Part shown: in pieces, positions 35,956 to 45,473 of the stretch
Position numbering within the stretch: position 1 is the first letter of the stretch
Layout: the number at the start of each line of letters is the position of its first letter
Source: Fistularia commersonii
Lineage: Eukaryota; Chordata; Actinopteri; Syngnathiformes; Fistulariidae
Reading direction: 5' to 3'
Length of the DNA stretch: 64,000 nt
NCBI GenBank assembly: GCA_037954325.1
Contig: JBBMNZ010000001.1
Coordinates: 8,900,874-8,964,873 of the forward strand
The notes under the pieces: model-generated
What the model saw: only the letters and a program-made list of their open reading frames with translations
Told to the model about the DNA's origin: nothing
Databases searched by the model: none
Translations under genes and position numbers: made by a program

Positions 35956-37216
35956 AAAACGGGGAGGGGGGGGGATTGGAGACGGGAGGCGCCAGCGGAT
36001 CTTCGCGGGCCGGTTTGACCTGGGAAACGTGAAACGTAGAGTGGATCTTTAGTGAAGGCGGGAGTCCGAGACGGATAGCGGACGGATTGATAATTGCGGT
36101 GATTTCAAATGGGCCAATGAATAGTGGGGAAAGTTTCTTGGGGGATGCCTTCAGAGGAAGGTCCCGGGTAGATAGCCAAACCTTGTGACCGGGGGCGTAG
36201 ATTGGCACCTCGGATTGGCGGCGGTTAGCCTGGGTCTGAGTTCGCCGGGAAGCACGGAGGAGGGCGGCGCGTGCCTGACGCCAGGTCCGAGGGCACCTGC
36301 GGAGATGGACGCCGATCGAGGGGACCGCGATCTCTCGTTCGTGCTCGGGAAATAAGGGAGGCTGGTAGCCATACGCGCAATGAAACGGTGAGAGCTGGGT
36401 AGCGGCGCTCGGGAGGGTGTTGTGCGCGTACTTCACCCAGGGAAGGTGATCACTCCAGGAGCTGGGGTTTCTCGAGGTAACGCAGCGGAGGGCCGCCTCC
36501 ACCTCCTGGTTCAGCCGCTCCATCTGGCCGTTACTTTGGGGGTGGAATCCGGATGACAGGCTGACCTTGGCCCCAATTGCTAAACAAAAAGCCTTCCAAA
36601 CGCGGGACGTGAACTGAGGACCTCTATCGAAAACAATGTCTACGGGGATACCATGAGCACGGAAAACGTGACAGACTAATAACTTAGCCGTGTCTAGTGC
36701 AGAGGGAAGTTTGGGAAGTGGAATGAGGTGCGCGAAATTAGAAAAACGATCAATAATGGACAAGATAACAGTGTGTCTCTTAGAGGGGGGTAAACCAGTA
36801 ACAAAATCTAAAGCAATGTGGGACCAAGGTTGCCGGGGAATCGGGAGGGGCAGTAACCACCCTGAGGTAGGTTGGGTGGAGGACTTGTTCTGGGCACAGA
36901 CGGAGCAGGCTGAAACGTACCGGCAGCAGTCACGGAACATGGAGGGCCACCAGAATCTCCGCTGCGCCACCCTCAGAGTTCTGTACCTCCCTGGGTGGCA
37001 TGATAACTGACTGGAGTGGGCCCGCCGGAGAACGTCGGCCCTGGCTATCTCCGGGACGAACTTTGTCCCCAGGGGTCCGGCCTCCGGAAATACCTGGTTC
37101 CTTTGGGCCTGTTGGACCGCGGATTCTACATCCCAGACTAGGTCGGCCAGGTGGCACGGAGACAGGATGGCCTCGGGCAACTCAGAACCCTCCTCTTTAG
37201 AGTGGACACGGGACAA
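35945..37216 (-). CDS. Gypsy integrase, partly intact ORF
   Basis: A 423-residue open frame. Residues 70-120 hold the zinc-binding H2C2 region (SCHPGRYRTLRVAQRRFWWP; CSVCAQNK). The catalytic core follows: first Asp in IALDFVTGLP, second in VFDRGPQFTSRVW, Glu in HPQSNGQMERLNQE, so all three acidic residues are retained. The C-terminal part (VWLSTRDLPLK, SPLFIGPFEI, HSTFHVSQVKP) is the GPF-type module. It integrates cDNA of the retroelement. The ORF start is internal to the ancestral pol; upstream RNase H is in another frame because of an indel near 37247. Not a host gene. Confidence 0.9.
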   Translation of the reverse strand: MSRVHSKEEGSELPEAILSPCHLADLVWDVESAVQQAQRNQVFPEAGPLGTKFVPEIARADVLRRAHSSQLSCHPGRYRTLRVAQRRFWWPSMFRDCCRYVSACSVCAQNKSSTQPTSGWLLPLPIPRQPWSHIALDFVTGLPPSKRHTVILSIIDRFSNFAHLIPLPKLPSALDTAKLLVCHVFRAHGIPVDIVFDRGPQFTSRVWKAFCLAIGAKVSLSSGFHPQSNGQMERLNQEVEAALRCVTSRNPSSWSDHLPWVKYAHNTLPSAATQLSPFHCAYGYQPPLFPEHEREIAVPSIGVHLRRCPRTWRQARAALLRASRRTQTQANRRQSEVPIYAPGHKVWLSTRDLPLKASPKKLSPLFIGPFEITAIINPSAIRLGLPPSLKIHSTFHVSQVKPAREDPLAPPVSNPPPSPFCGW

Positions 37217-37238
37217 GGCATCAGGCTTAATATTTCGA

Positions 37239-38192
37239 TCACTTGGTTGGTATGACGGAAAAATTGAAGCGATCGAAAAAGAGTGCCCACCTGGCCTGTC
37301 TGGGGTTCAATCTTTTGGCAGTCTGCAGGTACTCCAGGTTCCGGTGGTCGGTCCAGACCAGGAACGGCATCTCCGCCCCCTCCAGCCAGTGTCTCCACTC
37401 CTCCAGCGCCAGCTTGACGGCCAGCAGCTCCCTGTTTCCCATGTCATAGTTCCGCTCGGCCGGCGACAGTTTTTTTGAAAAAAAGGCACAGGGATGGAGC
37501 TTGTTGTCCCCGCTGGAGCGCTGAGACAACACCGCCCCCACTCCGGTATCCGAGGCGTCAACCTCCACGATAAACTGACGTGAGGCGTTGGGTTGAGTGA
37601 GGATTGGGGCGGTGGTGAACTGGGTCTTGAGGGTCAGGAATGCGTTGCGGGCAGCCGGGGTCCATGAGAAGCGAATCTTGCTGGAGGTGAGTGCGGTGAG
37701 GGGTGCGGCAATTTGGCTGTAGTTCTGAATGAAGCGGCGGTAGAAATTGGCGAAGCCCAGGAACCGCTGCAGCTGCTTGCGGTCCTTGGGCTCCGGCCAA
37801 CCCTCCACCGCCGCTATCTTGGAGGGGTCCATACCGATCTCCCCCGCAGTGATGATATAACCCAAGAAGGACACCGACAGCACGTGGAACGCACACTTCT
37901 CCGCCTTTACGAAAAGGCGGTTCTCTAGAAGGCACTCCAACACCTGTCTCACATGTCGCTCCTCCTCCTCGCCACGGGAGAAGATCAAGATGTCGTCCAG
38001 GTAAACAAAGACAAATCGGCCCAAGAAGTCCCGCAGGACGTCATTGACAAGATGCTGGAAGACGGCGAGGGCGTTGGTTAAGCCAAAGGGCATTACTAGA
38101 TATTCAAAATGCCCCAGGGGCGTATTAAAGGCCGTCTTCCATTCATCTCCCTCCCTGATTCTAACTAAGTGATACGCGTTTCTTAGATCCAA
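37239..38192 (-). CDS. Gypsy reverse transcriptase-RNase H, open frame
   Basis: 317 residues. RT blocks: MDLRNAYHLVRIREGDEWKT, GHFEYLVMPFGLTNALAVFQ, VFVYLDDILIFSR (YLDD intact), VSFLGYIITAGEIGMDP and QRFLGFANFYRRFIQNYS. RNase H blocks: FIVEVDASDTGVGAVLSQ and NYDMGNRELLAVKLALEEWR with WTDHRNLEYL. It copies retroelement RNA to DNA. The frame ends at a stop near 37239 from an indel; the N-terminal RT part is in another frame at 38183-38447. Confidence 0.92.
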   Translation of the reverse strand: MDLRNAYHLVRIREGDEWKTAFNTPLGHFEYLVMPFGLTNALAVFQHLVNDVLRDFLGRFVFVYLDDILIFSRGEEEERHVRQVLECLLENRLFVKAEKCAFHVLSVSFLGYIITAGEIGMDPSKIAAVEGWPEPKDRKQLQRFLGFANFYRRFIQNYSQIAAPLTALTSSKIRFSWTPAARNAFLTLKTQFTTAPILTQPNASRQFIVEVDASDTGVGAVLSQRSSGDNKLHPCAFFSKKLSPAERNYDMGNRELLAVKLALEEWRHWLEGAEMPFLVWTDHRNLEYLQTAKRLNPRQARWALFFDRFNFSVIPTK

Positions 38193-38447
38193 TTTGGTGA
38201 AGATCTGGGCCCCATGGAAGGGGGTAAAGGCCGAATCGATAAGGGAAAGTGGGTAACCCTGTTCCGGATGGTGATCCTGTTCAGACCCTGGTAGTCCACG
38301 CAGGGTCTGAGGCCCCCATCCTTCTTCCCCACAAAGAAGAACCCCGCCCCGGCCGGGGAGGAGGATGGTCGGATCAAGCCCGCCGCCAGGGAATCTCTAC
38401 TATACTCTTCCATGGCGGTCCTCTCTGGTTTTGACAGGTTGTATAGC
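38183..38447 (-). pseudogene. Gypsy RT N-terminal part, fused to ERV LTR
   Basis: Reads LYNLSKPERTAMEEYSRDSL, AAGLIRPSSSPAGAGFFFVG, KKDGGLRPCVDYQGLNRITI, the fingers region of gypsy RT. Upstream codons are replaced by retroviral LTR sequence from 38448. Downstream it leaves frame near 38255 by an indel. The residues interrupted here resume at 46562, which fixes the insertion point. Confidence 0.9.
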
Positions 38448-38864
38448 TGTCGGGGTTCAAAGGCCGACATCAACACTATAAGGAAGACAGGAGACGAGTC
38501 AAGTCTGTTCAGCTCGTGAGGAGAGTCAGCTGGAGCACCACCGTAGTAGTCTCCGGACAGCTCTGACCTCCCTTCGATAGCATGAGCTTTTATTTGTAAC
38601 TGGTGTTGTTACATTTGCGTAAGCAAGATAAAAGTTAGTGGGTAGACGCCTGTGGGGTGTCGCTTCTCACGGGATAATCATGTTTTAAGTACAGCCAGCA
38701 CTTTTCACAGGATTGCTTAAATCAGAGGATGTGGGTACAGGTTGCATAGAGAAGTGCAGCAGTATAAGATTACAGCTTGTACAGCTCGCAAAAACAGAAT
38801 ATGGTTCTCACACATGATAATATAACACAGACAGTTTTGCCACATAAGGTAAATTACTCTAACA
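38448..38864 (-). repeat. ERV 3' LTR
   Basis: 417 bp; on the minus strand it starts TGTTAGAGTAATTTACC and ends GAACCCCGACA. An AATAAA polyadenylation signal (complement of TTTATT near 38589) lies in the region expected for R. It differs from the 5' LTR at five single positions, about 98.8% identity. Confidence 0.95.
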
Positions 38865-38880
38865 TTTTCCCCCTGTTTAT
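38865..38880 (-). promoter_or_regulatory. ERV polypurine tract
   Basis: On the minus strand AAACAGGGGGAAAA abuts the 3' LTR start, the usual primer for plus-strand DNA synthesis in retroviruses. Confidence 0.85.
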
Positions 38881-38967
38881 CATTTGTGAGCACTTTGTTT
38901 CCTTCGCTCCACAGCTTCTTCTTTGTCAGATTTTCAGCTGCGAGGTCATCCGTTGCTCATCTTTCTT

Positions 38968-39975
38968 TCAGTACAGTGGAGACTCTTCTTCTCTTTCGTC
39001 CTTGCTGAACAATTCTTTCAGTCCTCTGGTGTCATTATCTTCATCCTCCAATAATGGGTATGACTGTAGCTTTTGTTCTTCAGTTTCTGGTGTGAGGGCC
39101 GTGATGATTATTCTGTTGGCGAGAGTTCTTATACACGGTATACAGCAACATCCACATAAGGTTAACATTGCAGAGAATACGGCTACTGACAGCAGGATGG
39201 ATGACACTAAGGCTTTATATTTTCCAAACACACTTAACCACTCATCCCATACTGATGTATCTACTCCAGAATGTTCCTTCATTTTCCCATTGAGCGTTCT
39301 CAACCCTTCTATAGCTTTTGTCAGGTTTCCACCTGCAGCGGTGTTGTTAGGTATAAATGTACAACATGCTTCTCCGAATATAGCGCACACTCCTCCTTCG
39401 TTCGCTAATAACATATCTACGGCTATTCGATTCTGGGAGGCCATGAGTGACGTCACTGACAATTGTTCAGCTACGGCTTCGAGCGCACCTTGAGTGTAGT
39501 TGCCAAGTGTAAGGCCTTCTTTGGTTTTGTATATCTTAAATTTGGTTCGTTCTATAGCTGCTATGCCTTGTGACCATGTTTTCCAGTCATACCCGGTCTC
39601 TCCGATTAAGCAGGACCAGCCGTGACAATAGCATCGTTCGTAACAGGACAGTAGCGTGTACCATTCATAATGATTTTGGTAATCTGTCCCTTTGTCCCCT
39701 TGTGTATTCGTCATTGCTTTATACGGAATGAATATTGATGATGATTCATTGCCAGGTGCACATATTTTGACATTTAAGGATTTGTCTTTTGCATCTCTAG
39801 TTGCCTGTCCACATTGGTTATTGTTAACAGTTTCACTTCTTTTATGTATTTGTTGTCCTAAGTCTTCCCTGAGCAATGGTGTTTGCCATGGGAACCAGAT
39901 GAGAGCCACCCAGAGGAGCACAAACATCACAAATCCGCAGCATCCTGCTGCTTTTCTTAGGTTTTCTCCAGACAT
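38968..39975 (-). CDS. ERV envelope-derived ORF, compact (335 aa), open
   Basis: An uninterrupted frame starting 40 bases after the integrase stop. Residues about 11-29 form a hydrophobic signal/anchor segment. About 104-135 are Cys-rich. Residues 169-205 match the gammaretroviral TM subunit with the heptad-like region and a CX6CC motif at 197-205. Sequons include N76, N159, N210 and N217. A membrane helix lies at about 255-278 with a Cys cluster, followed by a roughly 55-residue tail with a YPLL motif. Usual retroviral Env is far longer: most of the surface subunit and any clear fusion peptide or furin site are missing. It may encode a membrane protein but not a complete envelope. Confidence 0.85.
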   Translation of the reverse strand: MSGENLRKAAGCCGFVMFVLLWVALIWFPWQTPLLREDLGQQIHKRSETVNNNQCGQATRDAKDKSLNVKICAPGNESSSIFIPYKAMTNTQGDKGTDYQNHYEWYTLLSCYERCYCHGWSCLIGETGYDWKTWSQGIAAIERTKFKIYKTKEGLTLGNYTQGALEAVAEQLSVTSLMASQNRIAVDMLLANEGGVCAIFGEACCTFIPNNTAAGGNLTKAIEGLRTLNGKMKEHSGVDTSVWDEWLSVFGKYKALVSSILLSVAVFSAMLTLCGCCCIPCIRTLANRIIITALTPETEEQKLQSYPLLEDEDNDTRGLKELFSKDEREEESPLY

Positions 39976-40015
39976 TTTTGGGCCCCATTCTTCACTGCCC
40001 TGTTACAGGGTCTGA

Positions 40016-40900
40016 CTAAGGGTTCCCGTCTTGGCACTGGATTACCTTTTTACAGTGTGTTAGGTGCACCCAGGTGGATCTCTCCGCTATCTTTAGTGCA
40101 GTTGGCGTTGTCAGCAGCACTTGGAACGGTCCCTCCCACTTAGGCGAGTACCAATGCTTTTTCTTAATGCTGCGTACCAACACCCAGTCCGCAGGCTTCA
40201 CCAACTCGTTGCTCTGCAGGGAGACAGAATCGTTATTCAGGGTTTTAGGTGTTTTTTCTATATTTTCTACAACTTTTCACATTTGATTTGCTAGTGTTTC
40301 CTCTTCCTTTGTTTCCCATATATTTCCAAAATCTGGTCGTCTGTATGGTCTACCATGTAGAATTTCATATGGTGTTAATTCTCCTGTGCTTATTACATTA
40401 ATGTGCATTTTTACTAAGTCTAACCATTGGGTCCATGGTCGTCCAGTCTCCTCCATGGTTTTTCTTAGGCGGTTTTTTATTGTTCCATTCATTCTTTCTA
40501 CTTGTCCTGCGCTTTGTGGGTGGTAGGCACAGTAGTTTTTTAATCGGATATTGAATAGTTTCCCTACATTAGTTATTACTTGGTTTACAAAATGACTTCC
40601 GTTATCACTATAGATTGTTTCTGGGATTCCGTGTCTAGCTATGATATCTTTGCACAAAGCCTTGGCACCTGTTATTGCATCTGGAGTTTTTGTTGGAACT
40701 ATTTCTACCCACTTTGAGAAAGCATCTATGAAGACCAGACAGTATTTCCTTCCCTCGCTTGGGCTGAGTTCTATAAAATCTGTGTGTATAACTTGAAATG
40801 GATAATTTGGCTTAGGAAATTTACCTCTTTTTGGTCTTAGATTCCCTTGTGCATTGTGTTTTGCACATATTAGGCATACTCTACAGAAATTTTTTGCAAA
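40016..40900 (-). pseudogene. ERV integrase, interrupted
   Basis: From 40900 down the minus strand shows the end of the zinc region (CLICAKHN), the first catalytic Asp (HTDFIELSPSEGRK), a core ORF at 40277-40657 with the second Asp (TIYSDNGSHFVNQV) and Glu (YHPQSAGQVERMNG), then after a stop the C-terminal domain at 40016-40204 (YSPKWEGPFQVLLTTPTAL; TWVHLTHCKKV). The triad residues are retained, but at least one in-frame stop near 40277 and one near 40900 break the frame. Confidence 0.88.
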
Positions 40901-41713
40901 TTATTGAAATCCATACATCGTATAATACGATGACATTTGCTGGACCATCCCCCCTGTTGAGACATGAGTCGGTCCATGGCTCAATATTACAGCCCACCTA
41001 AACAAATTTCTGGGAAGGACAGGTTTACCGTCTGGGGAGACATAGATACCTTCTGTCAGAACCGCGCCCTGTGCAGTCCATTTAGAACGCTTAGTCGCCG
41101 GGCTCTGAAGTTGCATAGTCTTGAGAACGTTAGTGTCAACATCCTGTGTCAGAGTACAGAGGGATGGAGGAAGCGGCTCAGCAGCTGCTTTCTTTGCGTT
41201 TAGGTCCGCAAATGCATTTCCTCTAGTCACTGAATCGGTTCCTTTTGTATGGGCGGCACATTTGCATATAGCCAATTGCTGAGGCTTCTTTACCGCAGAT
41301 AACAAATTGGTTAGCAGGATAGTGTGGGTGACTGGCTTCCCTGTTGATGTTACCATTCCGCGATTTTGCCAATACTGTGCAAAAGTGTGCACAGTGGAGA
41401 ATGCATATTGACTATCCGTGTATATTGTTTCATCTTTGCCTTCATATAGTTCACAAGCACGCGTCAGGGCCACTAACTCTGCCGCTTGTGCAGAGTGATG
41501 GGATGGTAATGACCTGACTTCTATCACCTGGTCTATTGTTACTACTGCGTAACCGGTGATAGGTTTACCCATATCATTTCGCCTGGATGAGCCGTCCACA
41601 AATAACGTGGCGCCCACAGATAGTGGTTCACTTTGTAAATCATGTCTGGTTTTTGCTAAAGTTTCAGCTTTTTCTTGACAATCGAGTGTATCGAGTGACA
41701 ATTTTCTTGACAC
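40901..41713 (-). CDS. ERV RNase H and integrase N-terminal part, open segment
   Basis: A 270-residue frame. RNase H motifs: ATLFVDGSSRR (first Asp), HSAQAAELVALTRACELYEG (Glu), ETIYTDSQYAFSTVHTFAQY (Asp) and CAAHTKGTDSVTRGNAFADL (His/Asp). The C-terminal third (VLPRNLFRWAVILSHGPTHV, STGGMVQQMSS) begins the integrase. The first residues overlap the palindrome at 41711-41749, so the start is not the natural junction with the RT connection region. Confidence 0.87.
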   Translation of the reverse strand: MSRKLSLDTLDCQEKAETLAKTRHDLQSEPLSVGATLFVDGSSRRNDMGKPITGYAVVTIDQVIEVRSLPSHHSAQAAELVALTRACELYEGKDETIYTDSQYAFSTVHTFAQYWQNRGMVTSTGKPVTHTILLTNLLSAVKKPQQLAICKCAAHTKGTDSVTRGNAFADLNAKKAAAEPLPPSLCTLTQDVDTNVLKTMQLQSPATKRSKWTAQGAVLTEGIYVSPDGKPVLPRNLFRWAVILSHGPTHVSTGGMVQQMSSYYTMYGFQ

Positions 41714-41749
41714 TGATGCCTATCCCATCCTCTGGGATAGGCATCAGTG
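41711..41749. repeat. Perfect 17-bp inverted repeat with 5-nt loop inside ERV pol
   Basis: CACTGATGCCTATCCCA (41711-41727) and its exact reverse complement (41733-41749) flank TCCTC. It sits at the RT-connection/RNase H boundary where related elements encode an ordinary linker, and it coincides with a frame change. A snap-back copying error during reverse transcription is a simple origin. Confidence 0.95.
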
Positions 41750-42206
41750 TTGCTGGATTTAGCATAGTGCATCTTTCTAATGTTACGTGAGGTTGTGACA
41801 GCAACATAGCCATCCATGACAGGTGTTGTGCAGGTGATAGGAAAACCATATTCGTCTGTAACAGTAGCGCTGATACTGCGTGGGGTACTCGCAGTACAAG
41901 TGGATGATACAGAACTATCCCAGCACGAGCCTCTACGGCCATAGATGCTGCTATGACTGCACGCACACAGTGTGGTAACGCACACGCCACACTGTCCAGT
42001 TTGGAGGAATAGAAAGACACAAGCTGCAGCTCATCACCAAGTTTCTGGGTTAAGACAGAAGTCATGTAACTGCCTTTGCAATCTACCATTTGGACAAAGG
42101 TTTTGCTATAATTTGGAAGGGCCAATGCTGAGCTAGACACTATAGCTTGTTTCAGTTCTTTAAATGCAGTTATGGCTCCGTCGGACCATACCAGCTCCTC
42201 ATTCAT
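41750..42206 (-). pseudogene. ERV RT connection region
   Basis: Open segment with VWSDGAITAFKELKQAIVSS, ALALPNYSKTFVQMVDCKGS and the retroviral connection fold (VLTQKLGDELQLVSFYSSKL). It follows a stop at about 42282 in the RT frame and runs into the palindrome. Confidence 0.82.
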
Positions 42207-42281
42207 TTTTAGCTCTTGTGCGTATATTAGCGACTGTAAGGGTCCTGTAAGTTCCGCATAATTTGGTATCCATGTTCTGCA

Positions 42282-43013
42282 CTAATTGGTCAGTCCTAGG
42301 AAGGACATCATTTGTTTTTTAGTTAGCGGTTGCGGTGCTTGCAATATAGCTTCCTTTCTACCTGGCGTTATCGTTCGGGCATTGCCGCTTAAATTATGTC
42401 CCAAATATTTAACTGTGTCTTTGCATAATTGCACCTTGTCTATGTTGACTTTATGTCCTTCTTTTGCTAGATGTTTTAGCAACGCCATTGTATCTATTTT
42501 ACACGTCTCAAGATTAGGTGATGCCAGCAATATGTTGTCGACATATAGTAAAATTTGGCTCCCTCCTGGGGGTTCGAATGTAGACATGCTAGAGCCTATT
42601 GCCTGGGAATAGATTGTTGGGCTCTCGCAGTATCCCTGTGGTAATCGCGTATAAGTGTATCGCTTCCCTTTAAAGGTGAATGCGAACCAGAATTGACTTT
42701 CTTTGTGTATTGGCACGGAGAAAAATGCATTGCTGATGTCCACCACGGTGAAGACTGTCGCATCATTTCGGAGGGTATTCAACAATGTATGAGGATCGGG
42801 TACACATGGTGCTCTTTGGATGACAGCATTATTTACAGCTTGTAGGTCTTGGACCATGCGCCAACCCGTAGAGTGTGCAGGCTTTTTTACTGGAAATATG
42901 GGTGTATTGCAGGGCGAGTCGTTACACTCGATGATAACACCTGCTTCGATTAGTCCATCTATTACTGGTTGTATTCCCTCGAGGGCGTCTGGTTTGAGGG
43001 GATACTGTCTCAT
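42282..43013 (-). CDS. ERV reverse transcriptase core with YVDN active site
   Basis: 243 residues: QYPLKPDALEGIQPVIDGLI, FPVKKPAHSTGWRMVQDLQA, VFTVVDISNAFFSVPIHKES (first catalytic Asp present), YTRLPQGYCESPTIYSQAIG, then SQILLYVDNILLASPNLETC and QLCKDTVKYLGHNLSG. The active-site box should end in two Asp; codons at 42534-42545 read Y-V-D-N, so the second Asp of the pair is Asn. That residue is needed for metal binding, so this copy should not polymerise. Open frame otherwise; it ends at a stop at 42282. Confidence 0.92.
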   Translation of the reverse strand: MRQYPLKPDALEGIQPVIDGLIEAGVIIECNDSPCNTPIFPVKKPAHSTGWRMVQDLQAVNNAVIQRAPCVPDPHTLLNTLRNDATVFTVVDISNAFFSVPIHKESQFWFAFTFKGKRYTYTRLPQGYCESPTIYSQAIGSSMSTFEPPGGSQILLYVDNILLASPNLETCKIDTMALLKHLAKEGHKVNIDKVQLCKDTVKYLGHNLSGNARTITPGRKEAILQAPQPLTKKQMMSFLGLTN

Positions 43014-43154
43014 TCGTGGTCTGAATTCACTTTTGGGTCGTATTTTTACCGGTAGGGCTCCTCTGATGAGTCCTACATCAGATGCTCCTTTACACCATAA
43101 TGACTGTGGAACTTCTTTTAGCCATACCCTTTCATCTTTTGTTAAGAATATCTG

Positions 43155-43694
43155 TCATTCTTTTGATTCGAGCATGTGAATTCCCATAGAGACTTGCACT
43201 GACCAATACAAACGCATTCTAATCAGGCCTGTTCTTTTACTGGTATCTTGGTCGGGGCCACATTCTTCCCAATCAGTTACTTGTTGTCCTTTCATTATGA
43301 GATTAGATAGGACAGGCCATTCCTGCTCTGTTTTTTTGCATATGGAGATATGTGGAGTTTCTCCAGTCCTAAACAGAGGCTGCAGCCTTGGGGGGAGTAA
43401 CACGCCCGCAGCTGCCCCTCCCTCCCCATCCGTATACAGATGTGTGATCGTAATTTGAGCAGGCGTAGCTGATGTCAATTTTTTCTCATAGTTTTGGTCT
43501 GGTCCTGGACTATGCCAAAAATACATGGTCACATGTAATTCTCCTGCTGTTAGGCATTGTTGTTGATCTGCTAACAATTTCTTAGCCAACGAAAGTAAAT
43601 TTTCTCCTGTCCAGGTAGGAGCAGAGTTGGACAGATCTAAGGTATAAAATATCTGTGGGCTTTCTACACCTTGTATGACCATGGAACCAGCCAA
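43155..43694 (-). CDS. ERV pol segment between protease and RT, unknown function
   Basis: A 179-residue frame with MYFWHSPGPDQNYEKKLTSA, THLYTDGEGGAAAGVLLPPR and EWPVLSNLIMKGQQVTDWEE. It follows the protease frame and precedes RT with a stop between. I know no named domain for it; it resembles the spacer seen in some fish retroviral pol genes. The natural reading is probably part of the pro-pol polyprotein. Confidence 0.6.
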   Translation of the reverse strand: MAGSMVIQGVESPQIFYTLDLSNSAPTWTGENLLSLAKKLLADQQQCLTAGELHVTMYFWHSPGPDQNYEKKLTSATPAQITITHLYTDGEGGAAAGVLLPPRLQPLFRTGETPHISICKKTEQEWPVLSNLIMKGQQVTDWEECGPDQDTSKRTGLIRMRLYWSVQVSMGIHMLESKE

Positions 43695-43697
43695 TTC

Positions 43698-44042
43698 TCA
43701 TTGTCTTTTTACAATCATTCTTCCATTATTTGTTGGAATCAGTGCCAGTTGTAATTGTACCATGCCATCTCTTCCCAACAGATTTACCGGACATTGCTCC
43801 ATTATCCCCTCGGGATCTTGTATCCACACCGGTTGAGAGAGTGGAACTGTAGAGACTGTTCCGCTGGCTGATCTGACAGTTACAGTTTCATCACTAGGGG
43901 TTACACCTGGTATTGATTCTTTGCAGGTAGTTCTACAAGCCCCTGAGTCACAAAGAAATATAACTGGTTGTCCATTCACCAACAATGTGACTTCAGGTCT
44001 GGGCACATTCATAGAAAAGATTTCTTCTAAATTTAACTCCAC
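43698..44042 (-). CDS. ERV protease, open segment
   Basis: 114 residues. The aspartyl protease active-site triplet appears as LCDSGACRTTC and the flap-distal motif as VNLLGRDGM. It cleaves the Gag and Pol polyproteins. Its frame is separate from gag, which ends at the knuckle near 44076. Retroviral proteases work as dimers, so one active-site triplet per chain is normal. Confidence 0.87.
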   Translation of the reverse strand: MELNLEEIFSMNVPRPEVTLLVNGQPVIFLCDSGACRTTCKESIPGVTPSDETVTVRSASGTVSTVPLSQPVWIQDPEGIMEQCPVNLLGRDGMVQLQLALIPTNNGRMIVKRQ

Positions 44043-44075
44043 CTCCGGTACAGGTGATGTCTGCTCCCGTGATAG

Positions 44076-45473
44076 TCAGGCCGTATGGTTTTGACTACGA
44101 TTATTCAGGCAATCTCTTGCCATGTGGCCAACTTTACCGCATGACCAGCATTCTTCTTTCCCCAGATCTTTCCTGGTCATTCTTTGACCATGAAACCCTC
44201 GGCCTCTCGGTCCACCTCCTCTGGACCTGCCTCTGTAATGTCCTCTCCCTTGATTCTGGTAGAAGATGCCATCATGACTCATTTCTTCATCTTCCAAGAA
44301 TACATCAGGAGTTTTGGCTGCTTTTTTTGCTCTTGTTATTCTATCAGCATGTATTGCATGTTCGGTATATTCTGTTAGTGTTTTTGACCCAAATCCAATC
44401 ATATGTTTGTTCACCCAATTTTGTACAGGCTCTCTAGAGTTCTGGTGCAGAGCATTTTTTAGTTGCTGTTGAAATGTACCATCAGCCTCCCCGTTATCCC
44501 TTAGTCCGCTGTAAGCCTTCAAAGAGATGTTCATGCGACACATATAATCTTCAAATTTCTCATCGTCCCCCTGTCGGACTCGTCCTATGTTGCAATAATT
44601 TGCTCTTTTCTTAAACATTGTTCTTGCTCTTTCAAATACCTCATTGATTCGATCACGGAGTACTGTGGAATCATGTGTAAGTGGTTCATTATCACCATCC
44701 AGAGTGATATTCCTGAGACTTGACCAATCGCCTCTGATTTTCTGCCAATCTAGGCCAAAATGTTGCATGAATACTGTTTGAACTTCTTGTCCGTTTAGAT
44801 GATACATTGTTATCAGACACCTCAGTTCCTCCTCACATCGTTCTATATCTTCTTTGTGAGGTGTTATGCCTTTTAAGGCAGCTTTGACATCATCCAGCGT
44901 CCATGTTCTGAACACTAGAATAGTACGTCTTTCCCCTTTTACTCCTACATTAGGATTTGCTACTTCTACCGTGGGAAACAAACCTTTTTCGTCACATTTA
45001 ACTGCGCACAATTCTCCGTCATTTTTCATATCCTGTACTTTTGGACTTAAAACCTTCCCAAATGTTTTAGACCAGTCGTTTTTACCTGGGTCTGTACTTC
45101 TAGTTTTCACTCTATTTTGTTTCTCATCCTCCCCTGTTTCATACGGGGGAGGTGACAGATTCCCAAGATCTGGATATATATTTCTCTGTGTTGTTTTTGG
45201 ATTACGACTACTACGCTTATATCCTTCACTGTCCTCCTCACTATCACTTCCTCGTTCCCCCAGTTTTGATCTACTTTCTCGTTCCCATGGCTTTGGTCCA
45301 GTGGTCCTTCTTCTGACCACTGGATCGTCATCTTCCTTCCTGTGATACCTCACATCTTTCTTTTCATCATTTGACTGTTTTTCTTCCTCTTTTACCCCCC
45401 CCCTTTTTATCTTTCTTATTGGCCTGTTTCTCCGACTGCGCTCTCCGCATACCATCTTCTCGTTTTTGTGCAA
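44076..45473 (-). pseudogene. ERV gag, main part (frameshifted from N-terminus)
   Basis: A 465-residue open frame. It has a Lys/Arg/Glu-rich linker, a Pro-containing region (NLSPPPYETGEDEKQNR, a possible PPPY late motif), a capsid region (FRTWTLDDVKAALKGITPHK; MYHLNGQEVQTVFMQHFGLD; YMCRMNISLKAYSGLRDNG), an RG-rich stretch (GHYRGRSRGGGPRGRGFHGQ) and one zinc knuckle CWSCGKVGHMARDC. The apparent first Met at 45473 is not the real start: the N-terminal matrix piece lies in another frame at 45367-45726, the shift being at a run of nine C at 45395-45403. Confidence 0.88.

Noticed and set aside
38777..39493. 238-codon + strand ORF opposite env
   Set aside because: Serine-rich antisense shadow of the env frame, with no motif.
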